Below are positions 1-8,686 of a DNA stretch of 32,096 nt, piece after piece (the first letter of the stretch is position 1; each line of letters begins with the position of its first letter). Under the pieces are notes generated by a model that worked only from the letters and a program-made list of their open reading frames with translations, was not told the DNA's origin and ran no database searches. The stretch lies in assembly GCA_031370485.1 (NCBI GenBank), contig JANMQK010000322.1:1-32096 (forward strand). Reading direction: 5' to 3'. The position numbers were made by a program, and so were the translations under genes. This DNA is from JANMQK01 sp031370485. Its GTDB lineage: Bacteria > Acidobacteriota > Polarisedimenticolia > Gp22-AA2.

Positions 1-2643
1 GACCTTTTCACTACGGGGCGGCTGGAGTTTCTCGACGACCTGACCCGCAAGGCCGGGGCGCTGCCGCACGTCACGCGGGTGGTCTCCCCCACGAACGCGC
101 GGGACCTCGACGGCGATTCGCTCGGTCCTTTTTCGGTGGTCCCGTACGAAAAGGTCCGCTCCGGTACGCTGACGCCTGGGGAACTGGGGGCGCGCCTCGC
201 GGCGCACCCGCTCTTCGGCAGCCTCCTGGTCTCGGCCGACCAGCGGACCGCGGCGGTCCTCATCGAGGTCGGCCGGAAGGAAGGGGACGCCGGCTACCGC
301 CGGGATCTCGTCCGGGCCGTGCGCCGCCTCGTGTCGGAGGCCCCGCCCGGCGTGACCGCCCTGGTCGCCGGAATCCCGGTGGAGAAGGAGGACGTGGCGG
401 CGACCGTCGTCCGAGACCAAGAAGTTCTTGTGCCCTTGATCGTCGCCGTCCTGGCCGTCGTCATGCTCGCGCTCTATCGCCACCCTGTCGGGGCGATCGT
501 CCCGCTCTGTATCGTCGGCGCCTCGCTCGTGACCACGCTGGGGGTCTACGCGCTCGCCGGCCATTCGCTCAACCCGGTCACCTCCCTCATGACGCCAGTC
601 GTCCTGGTCGTCTCGGTGGGGGCCGCGGCCCATTTTCTCAGCCAGCATATCGCGGCCCTCGGCCGGGGGCTGCCGCGCCCCGAGGCTCTCGAAGAGGCCT
701 TCGCCCGGACGAGACTGCCCTGCTTCAACGCCGCCTTCACCACGGCGATAGGCTTCGGCTCGCTGGTCCTGATGCCGATCCCGGCGATACGCGACTTCGG
801 GCTGTTCGCAGCCTTCGGCGTGATGGCCTCCTACGTTTTCTCCATGTGCCTCGCCCCGCTTCTCATCTCCATGCTTCCCGATCCGCCGCCGCGGCGGTCC
901 GCTTCCTTCCGCCATGGGCCTCTCGAAGGGACGATGCAGGCGGTGGTGCGCGGCATCGTCAAGCACCCGTTGCCGGTGGCGGGCGCCTCGATCGCGGTCC
1001 TGGCGCTGGCGCTCACGGGACTCCTCAATATCCGTGTCGAGACCGATCTGATCGCGGCGCTGCGGCACTCGAGCCCGCTCTACCAGGCCACCCGGTTCAT
1101 CGACCGCCATCTCACCGGCGTCAACTCGCTCGAGATCCTGGTCCACGGTGTTTCGCCGGATGACGCGGAAGGGCTGCGACGGGTCGAACGGTTCGAGCGC
1201 GCCGTGCGCACGCTGCCGGGGATACGGAAGGTCCTCGGGTATCCGGATCTCGTGGCCCGGGTGCACCGCGCCTTTCACGCGGGAGACGACATCTACGAGC
1301 GGCTTCCCGAGGGTCCGGGCGCGGCCGACGACCTGGCGGACATCCGGGATCTCCTGGAGGAGAAAGCCCCCGCCGACGTGGCGCGGTTTGTCTCCAAGGA
1401 CGGCGCGACGCTGCGGCTGGCCGCCCGCGCGGCCGCCATGGACACCTCCGCCTCGCAGGCGCTGTTCGAGCGGATCCGCGTCGCCGCCGTCGCCGCCGGG
1501 CTCGAAGAGGTGACGCTGACCGGCAACTTCGTCGTCCTCTCCGACATGTCGACGTCGCTTGTCCGCAACCAGGTGCGCGGGCTCGTGCCGGCCTTCCTGA
1601 TGATCCTTTTGGCCATGATGGTACAGTTCCGATCGTGGCGCCTGGGGTTTCTAAGCGCCGTGCCGAACGGGGCGCCAGTCGTGATGGTGTACGGCCTGAT
1701 GGGGTGGGCGGGGGTGCCGCTCTCGGTCCCCACGGCGATGATCGCGAGTGTCGCGGTCGGCATGACGGTCGACACGACGATTCACCTGATGGCCCGGTTC
1801 CGCGAGGCGTTCGCAGGCGGGATCGGCTACGGGCCGGCGCTCGAAAAGATGATCGACGCCTCGGGCCGCGCCGTGGTGTTCGCGACGCTGCCGGTCGCGC
1901 TGGGGTTTTTCATGGGAGTCTTCGGCTCTTTCCTGCCATCGGTCCATTTCGCCGTCCTGACCGGGACGGCGCTTCTTCTGGGGCTGGTCGCCGAGATCGT
2001 GCTTTTGCCCCTGATGCTTATCCTGTTCAAGCCGTTGGGGCGCGAGACGGCGGCGGTTGACGCCGCCCGGCGGGAAGCGGCGAACCCCGCGGCCACGCTG
2101 TTGCCGGTCGTCCTGGCGGGGTTGCTGCTCATGCCGTTCGGCTGGGCGGGCGATGCGCGGGCGGCCGAGGCGCAGGCGAGCAAGGCGCGTGCGGCCGCGA
2201 TTGACGCGGCGCCCCTGCTACGCGATCAGCACGGCAAGCAGGACGGGCCGGGGCTCCATCGCGGCGAGACGCTGCTCCTCCTGTATGGAAAACCGACCGC
2301 GCTGCGGCGGATGAAGTCGTGGGAGAAGAAAATCCTGGCGGAGGCCGGCGAGCCGGTCCGGGTGCTGCGCGCGGTCGATGTCCGCGAAGTCCGGAAGGAG
2401 AAAAGCGACGCCGAGATCGATGAGCGGCTGCGCAAGGACGTGCCTCCCGAGATCGCCATCCTGATCGATCGCGATGGGGCCCTTGCCCGCGCCTACGCGC
2501 TTCCCGACGCCGAGGTCTCGGCGACGATCATCGACCCCGCGGGCAAGGCGTGCGGGACAACCGCCGGGCGGGTCGACGATGACGGGGTTGCCCTCATGAC
2601 CCGGATGCTGGCGAGCGTCCGGGAAAAAGGGAAATGCCCGTGA
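1..2643 (+). CDS. RND/MMPL-family exporter with C-terminal thioredoxin-like domain (5' partial)
   Basis: The reading frame is open from the first base, so the N-terminus lies outside the window. The visible ~880 residues hold two clusters of membrane segments, the first near residues 140-290 and the second near 525-685. A periplasmic loop between them contains the stretch VETDLIAALRHSSPLYQ. This is the layout of the RND superfamily exporters related to MMPL and hopanoid transporters, which use proton flux to move lipids or other hydrophobic substrates. The substrate cannot be read from sequence. After the last membrane cluster there is a further membrane-like stretch and an ~150-residue extracytoplasmic tail (LLRDQHGKQ, LLLLYGKPTALRRMKSWEKK, IAILIDRDGALARAYALPD) that resembles a thioredoxin/peroxiredoxin fold but has no CxxC. 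A decayed second copy of parts of this gene lies at 21303-21542. Family assignment is firm; the fold of the tail is inference. Confidence 0.88.
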   Translation, partial: DLFTTGRLEFLDDLTRKAGALPHVTRVVSPTNARDLDGDSLGPFSVVPYEKVRSGTLTPGELGARLAAHPLFGSLLVSADQRTAAVLIEVGRKEGDAGYRRDLVRAVRRLVSEAPPGVTALVAGIPVEKEDVAATVVRDQEVLVPLIVAVLAVVMLALYRHPVGAIVPLCIVGASLVTTLGVYALAGHSLNPVTSLMTPVVLVVSVGAAAHFLSQHIAALGRGLPRPEALEEAFARTRLPCFNAAFTTAIGFGSLVLMPIPAIRDFGLFAAFGVMASYVFSMCLAPLLISMLPDPPPRRSASFRHGPLEGTMQAVVRGIVKHPLPVAGASIAVLALALTGLLNIRVETDLIAALRHSSPLYQATRFIDRHLTGVNSLEILVHGVSPDDAEGLRRVERFERAVRTLPGIRKVLGYPDLVARVHRAFHAGDDIYERLPEGPGAADDLADIRDLLEEKAPADVARFVSKDGATLRLAARAAAMDTSASQALFERIRVAAVAAGLEEVTLTGNFVVLSDMSTSLVRNQVRGLVPAFLMILLAMMVQFRSWRLGFLSAVPNGAPVVMVYGLMGWAGVPLSVPTAMIASVAVGMTVDTTIHLMARFREAFAGGIGYGPALEKMIDASGRAVVFATLPVALGFFMGVFGSFLPSVHFAVLTGTALLLGLVAEIVLLPLMLILFKPLGRETAAVDAARREAANPAATLLPVVLAGLLLMPFGWAGDARAAEAQASKARAAAIDAAPLLRDQHGKQDGPGLHRGETLLLLYGKPTALRRMKSWEKKILAEAGEPVRVLRAVDVREVRKEKSDAEIDERLRKDVPPEIAILIDRDGALARAYALPDAEVSATIIDPAGKACGTTAGRVDDDGVALMTRMLASVREKGKCP

Positions 2644-2667
2644 AGACACTCGAAGCGGAGGACAGCG

Positions 2668-2739
2668 ATGCCACTCGATCGTTTCCATCCGCTCCTGTCA
2701 ACTGTATGGAAAGTTCTCCGGGATTGCCGTGGCGCATAG
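2668..2739 (+). pseudogene. 5' remnant of a second lhr helicase gene, cut by repeat R1
   Basis: An ATG 24 nt after the exporter stop opens a 23-codon frame beginning MPLDRFHPLL. The intact helicase at 21567 begins MSLDRFHPLV. The similarity covers the intergenic spacer too: from the exporter TGA (2641) to the tenth helicase codon, 43 of 57 nt match the segment 21540-21596 without gaps. Similarity fades after about 2697. The TAG that ends the frame (2737-2739) belongs to repeat R1. I read this as the start of an lhr copy whose remaining ~4.2 kb was lost at the R1 junction. Confidence 0.7.
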
Positions 2740-2809
2740 GAAGTTCAACCTGCGCTTCTGGGTCCTGTAGGTTCTATTCCGTCAACCCCGGGTTCGACAC
2801 CGGGTGGGG
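2732..2809 (+). repeat. Dispersed R element, copy R1
   Basis: This copy contains the 5' hairpin arms GCGCA and TGCGC and a 3' hairpin in which CCCGG pairs with CCGGG across a short loop. It directly follows the lhr 5' remnant and has the same orientation as the right-hand boundary copy at 21217-21297. Confidence 0.8.
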
Positions 2810-2875
2810 GAACCGTACGGGGGACCGGGCTGGTCCGCCTGAAGACGGACACTACGTATGAGGAGCCGCCCAGTT

Positions 2876-3607
2876 TCATTTGACGGCCGTGACGAGGGTC
2901 GTCGCCGCGAACGGGTTGCCGTACCAGAAGCGCCAGCCGAGTCGGCGCCGCCTCACCTGAGACAACCCCAGGGCGCTCAACGTGCCGGCGTAGACCCTGG
3001 TCGATTTGATGTCGGCGATGGCGATCTGGCCGCCTGGCCTCAGGACGCGAACCGCTTCCGCAACCGCCTTCTGTCTGTCGGCGACCGCCGGAATGTTGTG
3101 AATTGCCAGGCTCGAGACGACAACGTCGAAGACGGCGTCAGGAAAGGGCAGGGCGCGCATATCGCCCGTCTCAATCGTCACCCGGTCGCTGACGCCTTCG
3201 AGTTCCGCGTTCCGCTTGGTCACACTCGCGGCATTTCCTGATTGATCATGCGTGCTCCAGAGATCGATCCCCGTCACCCTGCCACTCGTGAGGCGTTGGG
3301 CCACCATCGTCAGCACCGCGCCGCGCCCGCAACCCAGGTCGAGCACGAGCTCGTCACCCCGCAGACCGAGTTGGTCGAGGATCTCCGTCCACACGAGAAA
3401 CTTCCCGCGTCGCGTCGTGAAGAGAAAACTCGCGGCATTGAGCTCGAAGAACCCCGCATAGAGGAGCGCCTTTGCCGCGAACTTGGAGGCGCCTGTCCAC
3501 CAGCCCACCGCGGCAACGGCAGCCGCCAGTATCCCGGCGCCCGCAAAGGCGATGAGTGCATAGGGTGCGTCGTACCCGTACTCGCCACACCTCGACTGGT
3601 TCAGCAC
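2876..3607 (-). CDS. Membrane-anchored class I SAM-dependent methyltransferase
   Basis: The protein has one or two hydrophobic N-terminal segments (ALIAFAGAGILAAAVAAVGW) followed by a Rossmann-type methyltransferase domain. The SAM-binding motif I is DLGCGRG, the acidic loop is GIDLW, motif II/III is GDMRALPFPDAVFDVVVSS, and the post-motif is VLRPGGQIAIADI. The substrate is unknown; cytosolic catalysis at the membrane is likely. I prefer the GTG at 3607 (VLNQSRCGEYGYDAPY), preceded by AAGGGG at a spacing of 8 nt. Longer starts at 3658 or 3685 are possible, but 3685 lies within repeat R2. The gene is convergent with the exporter and stands alone between R1 and R2. Confidence 0.82.
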   Translation of the reverse strand: MLNQSRCGEYGYDAPYALIAFAGAGILAAAVAAVGWWTGASKFAAKALLYAGFFELNAASFLFTTRRGKFLVWTEILDQLGLRGDELVLDLGCGRGAVLTMVAQRLTSGRVTGIDLWSTHDQSGNAASVTKRNAELEGVSDRVTIETGDMRALPFPDAVFDVVVSSLAIHNIPAVADRQKAVAEAVRVLRPGGQIAIADIKSTRVYAGTLSALGLSQVRRRRLGWRFWYGNPFAATTLVTAVK

Positions 3608-3663
3608 TGATGAAGCCCCTTGTTTCCTTTCGCCAGTATTTCGTCGATGCTTCGACATTCTGC

Positions 3664-3745
3664 CCATAGGCAAAACAAGCCGCATGTTACGCCCGAAAAG
3701 GTCTTATCTGTCAACCCGAGATCGGAGCGGCGACCGCGTGGCGGG
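3664..3745 (+). repeat. Dispersed R element, copy R2 (degenerate)
   Basis: The copy is recognisable by CCATAGGCAAAACAAGC, AAGGTCTTATCTGTCAACCC and a near-perfect 3' end (GCGGCGACCGCGTGGCGGG). Its 5' half resembles copy R5 (ACAAGC, CGCCCG), suggesting a subfamily. It ends where a glycosyltransferase-like 3' fragment begins. Confidence 0.65.
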
Positions 3746-4113
3746 AGATTCAAGCTGCGGCGGCGGCGCGGACACTGCGCCGCGTGGGGGCGCTGGCCGG
3801 GTGGCGGACACACGGCATCAACTCCAGGGAGATCTACGGGCTCAGGAAGCGGGACTCCGAGCGGCTGCGGCGCGACAACCCGGGGTCCCCCTGGTTCGCG
3901 GTCCCCGAGCAGTCGGTGGCATGGAGCCGCGAGGCGATCGAGATGTTCCGGCCCGACTACATCGCCTCGGACGAGCGCTACCTGCACCTCCCCGAGCTCG
4001 CGAGCAACCCCGGTTTCCGCGCCCGCTACCAGCCGGTGCAGCGCTGGACCTTCCCGAACGGCGTTGCCCTTGTCCTGCTCGAGCGGCGGGACGGCCCGGC
4101 GCCGGCCAGGTAG
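3746..4113 (+). pseudogene. 3' fragment of a membrane glycosyltransferase-like gene
   Basis: A coherent frame runs from the end of repeat R2 to the TAG at 4111-4113 and reads EIQAAAAARTLRRVGALAGW, then THGINSREIYGLRKRDSERL, then a tail with FRPDYIASDERYLHLPEL and RWTFPNGVALVLLERRDG. This resembles the soluble C-terminal tail of multi-spanning ArnT/GT39-like glycosyltransferases and related membrane proteins; that identification is tentative. All membrane segments are missing, so the piece is a 3' remnant of a gene cut at R2. A GTG at 3784 could start a 109-residue product, but no convincing ribosome binding site precedes it. Confidence 0.5.
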
Positions 4114-4152
4114 CGCGCGCCGCCGGCGAAAGGCGCATCCTGAAATGCCTGT

Positions 4153-4160
4153 GCTAGCAT
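4153..4160 (+). promoter_or_regulatory. Extended -10 candidate for the methyltransferase operon
   Basis: TGCTAGCAT (TGC at 4153-4155, core TAGCAT at 4155-4160) lies 57 nt before the ATG at 4218. No good -35 is visible, which is usual for extended -10 promoters. The motif resembles sites at 10143, 19441 (minus strand) and 26835. Confidence 0.35.
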
Positions 4161-4217
4161 GGCGGGGAATTCGTGCGGCGTGCGGACACGACATACAGAT
4201 GCATTGGAGAGCGCGGA

Positions 4218-5240
4218 ATGGCTGACGTGCAGGCGAAATCCGCCGTTCAGCATATCGATCTCATGTGCTGCCCCGGCTGTGGCGGGAATCTATCCCCGAT
4301 CTCCGGCGGCTTTGCATGCGTCAACAACTGCCGCCTTTTTCACGTAGTCGACGATATTCCGAGATTCTTCTGGCCGAATGCCTGGGACTCAGGCAAAGAT
4401 GACGTGACTGAAAGGATGAAGTCGTTTTACGAAGAGACTCCATTCCCCAATTACGATGACTGCGACACTGTCGCACGCCTCATGGAAAAAGCCCGAAGGG
4501 GCCTGTTTGCCAAGCTGCTGGACGAGCAGATTCCCTTCGGCACGCGCATCATCGAATGTGGTTGCGGGACCGGACAATTGACGAACTTCCTGTCTGTCGC
4601 GAATCGGACGGTCTTCGGAACCGACATGTGCCTGAACTCGCTGAGGCTGGCTCACGATTTCAAGAAAAAGAACGGATTGGACAGGGCTCACTTCTATCAA
4701 ATGAACATCTTTCAGACCTGTTTCAAGCCGGGCAACTTCGACCTGGTCATCTCGAACGGCGTTCTTCACCACACGAGCGATCCGTTTCTCGCCTTCAGGT
4801 CGATTGCGCGCCTCGTAAGACCGAAGGGGTACATATTGATCGGCCTGTACCACAAGTACGGAAGATTGATTACGGATTTCCGGAGGTTCCTGTTCAACCT
4901 CACGAACGACAGATGGAAATTCCTTGATCGGCACGCGGTCGATCGGAAGATCAGCGCGGCAAAGAGAAGGTCCTGGTTCATGGATCAGTACAAGAACCCG
5001 CACGAATCCAAACATACGGTGGGCGAGGTGCTGGGCTGGCTCAAGGATACGGGCTTTACCTTCGTCCGCACCATTCCCCAAACCGTTCCGTTCGCGGCGC
5101 TTGACGAAGGAGACGAGCTGTTCCGACCCGACAGGCTCGGGAACCGGCTCGAGAGATTCATGGCGGACATCGAGAGGATTTTCAGAGGTCAGAGGGAAGG
5201 GGGGTTGTTCATAGTCATCGCGCGGAAAGCGACGTCATGA
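4218..5240 (+). CDS. Methyltransferase with N-terminal zinc ribbon, glycan-cluster type
   Basis: The N-terminus carries a Trm112-like zinc ribbon (MCCPGCGGNL, then CVNNC), followed by the segment FYEETPFPNYDD that is common in this methyltransferase subgroup. The SAM-binding motif is IECGCGTGQL, the acidic loop is GTDMC, and the later motif is DLVISNGVLHHTSDP. Such proteins occur in surface-polysaccharide and secondary-metabolite clusters; the methylated substrate is unknown. The ATG at 4218 is chosen because GGAGA lies 7 nt upstream; an in-frame start at 4173 has weaker support. The stop overlaps the next start by 4 nt (ATGA), which implies translational coupling. GC content is visibly lower in this gene than in its neighbours, which fits acquisition by transfer, though no composition test was done. 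Confidence 0.85.
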   Translation: MADVQAKSAVQHIDLMCCPGCGGNLSPISGGFACVNNCRLFHVVDDIPRFFWPNAWDSGKDDVTERMKSFYEETPFPNYDDCDTVARLMEKARRGLFAKLLDEQIPFGTRIIECGCGTGQLTNFLSVANRTVFGTDMCLNSLRLAHDFKKKNGLDRAHFYQMNIFQTCFKPGNFDLVISNGVLHHTSDPFLAFRSIARLVRPKGYILIGLYHKYGRLITDFRRFLFNLTNDRWKFLDRHAVDRKISAAKRRSWFMDQYKNPHESKHTVGEVLGWLKDTGFTFVRTIPQTVPFAALDEGDELFRPDRLGNRLERFMADIERIFRGQREGGLFIVIARKATS

Positions 5241-6409
5241 AGCCGAACATGCCCCCGGATTCCAGCCCCGTGCCCCCGACGCGGCAGAGGGTGTACGCCC
5301 TCGTGAGCGTGGCGATCGCGGTTGTTTCCGTGCTCGTCCTCATCGAAGGCATGGTGCGCCTCCTGTCCCACTATTCCACGCCGGAGACGGTGCGCCGGAA
5401 CTCGCTGGAATACATGGGCTCCATCTTCGCCCGGCACCGGCTCGAGCCGAACCAGACCGTCCGTGTCGAGGAGCCCCACCGCGACGCATCCTCCGCCGAG
5501 GGCACGGCGCGGGTCTTCCGGATCGGCCGCAGAGGTTACCGGGGTAAGGAGTTTGCCCTTCCGAAGCCCCCCGGCCTGCGGCGCATCGTCATCTTCGGGG
5601 GATCGGCGGTTTTCGACATCCACGCGACCGAGGGGCGCGACTGGCCGCATCTGGTCGAGGAGCGGATCAGGAGCAAGGGACACGCGGAGGTCGAGGTGAT
5701 CAACGCGGGAATCCCCGGACACGCCACCTTCGACGCGCTCGGCAGGCTGTACTCGCAGGTCTGGACCTACGAGCCGGACTATGTCGCGATCTACGAAGCA
5801 TGGAACGACATGAAGTACATCGACGACGTCGGCTTCGAGACGCCCCTCATCGACCAGTTCACGCCCTACAACCCGCAAACCGATCCCTTCAGGAACTTTC
5901 TCGGCCCGGTCGAACGCTTCCTGGGTCACTCACAGCTCTACGTCAGGCTGCGGAAGCGCTATTTCAGGTGGAAGCTCAATCCCGGGGAGGAAGGGAAGCG
6001 TCCGGCCGAGGAGCCGATCCGGCCCGGGTCCAGCCTGGGGCTGCGCCAGTATCGCCTCAACCTCGAGCTCTTCGTCGATGCCGCTCGCGACATCGGCGCC
6101 ACCCCGGTCCTGCTCACGGAGGCGACCCTCGTCTCCGCGACCAACACCGAGGAAGACAAGAAGCACATCCGGTACGATTACCAGGGCATGAACCACGAGC
6201 AGCTCATCAAGGCGTTCAAGGACTGCAACGACGTCGTCCGTCTCGTCGCCCGCGAGAAGGAAGCGCCGCTCGTCGATCTCGACCGGATGTTGACCGGCCG
6301 CCGCGAGCTGTTCGAGGATCACGTGCACACCACGGCGCAGGGCAGCGCGGCGCTCGGGAACGCCGTCGGCGACTTCTTCGCGGACGCGCTCTCCCGGAAG
6401 CCCGGCTGA
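5237..6409 (+). CDS. Membrane-anchored SGNH/GDSL-hydrolase-like protein
   Basis: A single N-terminal membrane anchor (VYALVSVAIAVVSVLVLIEG) is followed by an extracytoplasmic SGNH-type domain. Block I is IVIFGGSAVFD with the candidate nucleophile Ser, block II Gly is in INAGIPGHATF, block III Asn is in IYEAWNDMK, and block V is EDHVHTTAQG with the Asp-His pair. These proteins accompany glycan clusters and are often acyl- or acetyl-esterases or transferases acting on polysaccharide; the exact reaction is unknown. The gene overlaps the upstream methyltransferase by 4 nt and the downstream carbamoyltransferase fragment by 1 nt (TGATG), so the three form one operon. Confidence 0.82.
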   Translation: MKPNMPPDSSPVPPTRQRVYALVSVAIAVVSVLVLIEGMVRLLSHYSTPETVRRNSLEYMGSIFARHRLEPNQTVRVEEPHRDASSAEGTARVFRIGRRGYRGKEFALPKPPGLRRIVIFGGSAVFDIHATEGRDWPHLVEERIRSKGHAEVEVINAGIPGHATFDALGRLYSQVWTYEPDYVAIYEAWNDMKYIDDVGFETPLIDQFTPYNPQTDPFRNFLGPVERFLGHSQLYVRLRKRYFRWKLNPGEEGKRPAEEPIRPGSSLGLRQYRLNLELFVDAARDIGATPVLLTEATLVSATNTEEDKKHIRYDYQGMNHEQLIKAFKDCNDVVRLVAREKEAPLVDLDRMLTGRRELFEDHVHTTAQGSAALGNAVGDFFADALSRKPG

Positions 6410-6576
6410 TGGACATCCTCGACCTCTCGGCCTTCTACCACGACAGCGCGGCCTGCCTGCTCCGCGACGGAACGATCGTGGCGGCGGCGCAGGAGGAGCG
6501 GTTCACCCGCAGGAAGCACGACGCCCGCTTCCCTGGGAATGCGGTCCGCTGGTGCCTGCCACCCGATCGCCGCTAG
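6409..6576 (+). pseudogene. Truncated carbamoyltransferase (NodU/CmcH family), first ~50 codons
   Basis: The frame begins MDILDLSAFYHDSAACLLRD and continues AAAQEERFTRRKHDARFP, the characteristic N-terminus of NodU/CmcH carbamoyltransferases, which normally run to about 550-600 residues. Homology stops at about 6555, where the inverted repeat R3 begins; R3 supplies the last codons and the TAG stop. The rest of the gene is absent from the window. The intact parent would have carbamoylated a sugar or a natural product using carbamoyl phosphate, in line with the two upstream glycan-type genes. What remains cannot be catalytic. Confidence 0.82.
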
Positions 6577-6688
6577 AAAATAGGCTTACAGAATAGACCC
6601 CACAGGACCCGCAAGCGCAGGTTAAACTTCCTATGCGCTTCTGGGCCCGATAAGGACTTTTCTGCCAACTTGGGATCGAACTGGCAAC
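6556..6688. repeat. Inverted R element pair, R3 (full minus-strand copy plus partial plus-strand copy)
   Basis: On the minus strand, 6638 to 6556 reads as a full R copy: GCGCATAGGAAGTTTAACC, a middle part, then CTAGCGGCGATCGGGTGGCA. From 6634 the plus strand reads a partial copy with GCTTCTGGGCCCGATAAGG and CAACTTGGGATCG. The two copies are joined head to head and share TGCGC at their junction. The element interrupts the carbamoyltransferase gene. Confidence 0.78.
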
Positions 6689-6901
6689 AAAATGGGCCTC
6701 GTCATGACGCTGCGTTTCAGATGGCCGACGAGCGCCCCACCCGTGAGCTAAACCCTCGCGTTTCTGTCGGGCCACGGGAACCCGTTGTCCTCGCGCCCGG
6801 CCGGCCCCGAGCTTTTCAGTCCCTCCGTCTCGGCACGAAGCGCGCGGCTTTGTGCGCTCGGTGCAGAATGGCGTTGGGATGCGCCGGCAACAGCCCGCCG
6901 G

Positions 6902-8371
6902 CTACCCACCCTGGGGCCGGCGCACCGGGCACGGGCCGAGCGAGCCGAAGACCTGGTTGTCGTCCACGCAAGTCTCGCTCCCCTTGGGGGGCACGCACAC
7001 GGGAACCTGCCCCCGGCACGAACCGCCGTGACCGTCCTCGGCGGTGAAGCTCACCCGGTAGACCCGGCCGTTGCCGTGAGACATCTGCTCGTTCCGCAGC
7101 AAGGCCACGCCACTCTGAATGACGGCATCCGGACAGGTCTTGTCCCCCTTGCCCGTTGTTGGCTCATCCTGAGTGACGTCGAGCGCGATGATCGTGAGGG
7201 GATCCCCGTCCGCATCGGTCACGCCCTCGATGCCGATGGCCCCGAGCTTCTTGGGGTGCCAATGGGTCGGCAGCACGGCGAAGGCCTGGCCGCAGTCGGG
7301 TTCGCGATTGGCCTGCCTGTCCCAGGTCAGAGCCCAGGTGTCCGCGTTCTGGATGCCGCCAAAAACGATCATCCGGTCGCCCGGGGGATCGTAGATGGCC
7401 CCGTGGCCCCAGCGGGGGTACGGCGGATATCCGGCCGGCTCGAGCTTGATCCATCTCTCCTCGGCGAGCGGCAGGGCCCAGACATCGCCCAGGTAGCGGT
7501 CGTCGTCCGTCACGCCGCCGAAGATGACGAGGCGATCTCTCCGCTCGTCGTAGACGGCTGACTGCTCGTTCCGCGTCGTCGGGGGAGTGCCGGCGGCGTC
7601 GAGGCGGGTCCATGCCGGAGCGCCCGCCAGCGACAGCGCCCAGACTTCGTTGAGGCTGTTCGTGTCACCGCCTCCGAAGATCACCATTCTCCGGCGCAGG
7701 GAGTCGTAGGCCGCGCTGTGGCCCGAGCGGCGGCCCGGTGCGGGACCGGCGGGCACGATTTCCGTCCACGCCGGAGTTCCGGAAAGCGAGAGCGCCCAGA
7801 CGTCGTTTCGGCGCGGGGTGGGAAGCGAGACTCCATCGTACCCGCCGAACAGGATCATCCGATCGCTGATCGGGTCGTAGATCACGGCATGTCCCGCCCG
7901 TGGCGCCGGAGCGGGCCCAGCCGGGAAGAGCTGGGTCCATTTCAGCTTCCTGCCGAGGGACAGCGCCCAGACGTCATTGAAATAGGTATCGTCGAACCCG
8001 CCGAAAACAATCATCCGGTCGCGCAGCGGATCGTAAATCCCCTTGACCTGCCGGCGGGGCGGCGGTGGCGTTCCGGTCGTGTCCAGGTAAGCCCAGGAGG
8101 ACGGATCGCTCAGGTGCAGCGCCAGCGTGCGGTTCTGATAATTCTGGCGATCGGACCCGCCGAAGACCAGCATCGCGCGTCGTGAAGGATCGAAAGCGGA
8201 GGCGTAGGTGTGCAGGAGGGGCGAGGCGCCCACGGCCAGGGGCGACCAGGATCCGTCGCTCGCGGAAGCCGCCGTGCCGGGAACCTGGCTCTTCTCATCG
8301 GCTGCGGATGGCGCGGCCAATACCGCCAGGACTGTGACGAGCAACATGACAAGGAATGGGATGCGCTTCAT
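6902..8371 (-). CDS. Secreted kelch-repeat beta-propeller protein
   Basis: A Sec signal peptide (MKRIPFLVMLLVTVLAVLAA) is followed by about six kelch repeats. Each carries the pattern 'YDP..DRMI.FGG' with a later Trp (for example RMIVFGGFDDTYFNDVWALS and RMILFGGYDG), so the core is a galactose-oxidase-like beta-propeller. The last ~135 residues form a Cys-containing domain with DADGDPLTI and VTQDEPTTGKGD, seen in exported proteins of large-genome bacteria. No catalytic residues are evident, so a binding or surface role is likelier than catalysis. The start is supported by AAGGAGAA just upstream. The gene is monocistronic as far as can be seen. Confidence 0.85.
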   Translation of the reverse strand: MKRIPFLVMLLVTVLAVLAAPSAADEKSQVPGTAASASDGSWSPLAVGASPLLHTYASAFDPSRRAMLVFGGSDRQNYQNRTLALHLSDPSSWAYLDTTGTPPPPRRQVKGIYDPLRDRMIVFGGFDDTYFNDVWALSLGRKLKWTQLFPAGPAPAPRAGHAVIYDPISDRMILFGGYDGVSLPTPRRNDVWALSLSGTPAWTEIVPAGPAPGRRSGHSAAYDSLRRRMVIFGGGDTNSLNEVWALSLAGAPAWTRLDAAGTPPTTRNEQSAVYDERRDRLVIFGGVTDDDRYLGDVWALPLAEERWIKLEPAGYPPYPRWGHGAIYDPPGDRMIVFGGIQNADTWALTWDRQANREPDCGQAFAVLPTHWHPKKLGAIGIEGVTDADGDPLTIIALDVTQDEPTTGKGDKTCPDAVIQSGVALLRNEQMSHGNGRVYRVSFTAEDGHGGSCRGQVPVCVPPKGSETCVDDNQVFGSLGPCPVRRPQGG

Positions 8372-8686
8372 GCGGTTCTCCTTCTCGCGCCGCCCGGCGG
8401 TTGCCTCTCAGGGCCCTTCTGGCGCAATGTCAGGGGAGAACGCGGCAGGGTCCTCCCCACCCTAGCCCGACCCGGTTCGACCAGGTCATTTGGATGACGA
8501 TGGTTAACTATCCTCCGATCCGCAGCCCGAAGCAATGGGGCATCGCATGCCGCGGCGCGGCCGGAATGTGATTGCCGAGCAGCCCTGCGTGGTGACCCCG
8601 AGTTCGAGGCTCTCCTGAAGTCGGTCCGGGGCGAGGCGGCCCAAATAAACCGTAGCCGTCGCTGCCATGGTTCGAACTTTTTCGAT
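8372..8686. other. Intergenic region between kelch and nucleotidyltransferase genes
   Basis: These 315 bases contain the kelch gene leader and no convincing gene. A short plus-strand stretch near 8576-8637 reads ALRGDPEFEALLKSVRGEAA, which resembles the very end of a TPR or kinase-type protein. The frame upstream is not convincing, so I treat it at most as a trace. No R copy was recognised here. Confidence 0.4.

Noticed and set aside
2785..2815. tRNA T-arm-like GGTTCGACAC in R1 and GAGTTCAATCC in R5/R6
   Set aside because: No acceptor or anticodon arms can be folded around it and other copies lack it; the likeness to a T-loop is probably chance.
6875..6901. GCCGG/CCGGC hairpin after the kelch gene
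   Set aside because: No T-run on the relevant strand and such palindromes are common at this GC content.
8576..8637. Possible TPR/kinase protein tail (DPEFEALLKSV)
   Set aside because: The match is too short and the upstream frame does not look coding; kept only as a note in the intergenic entry.
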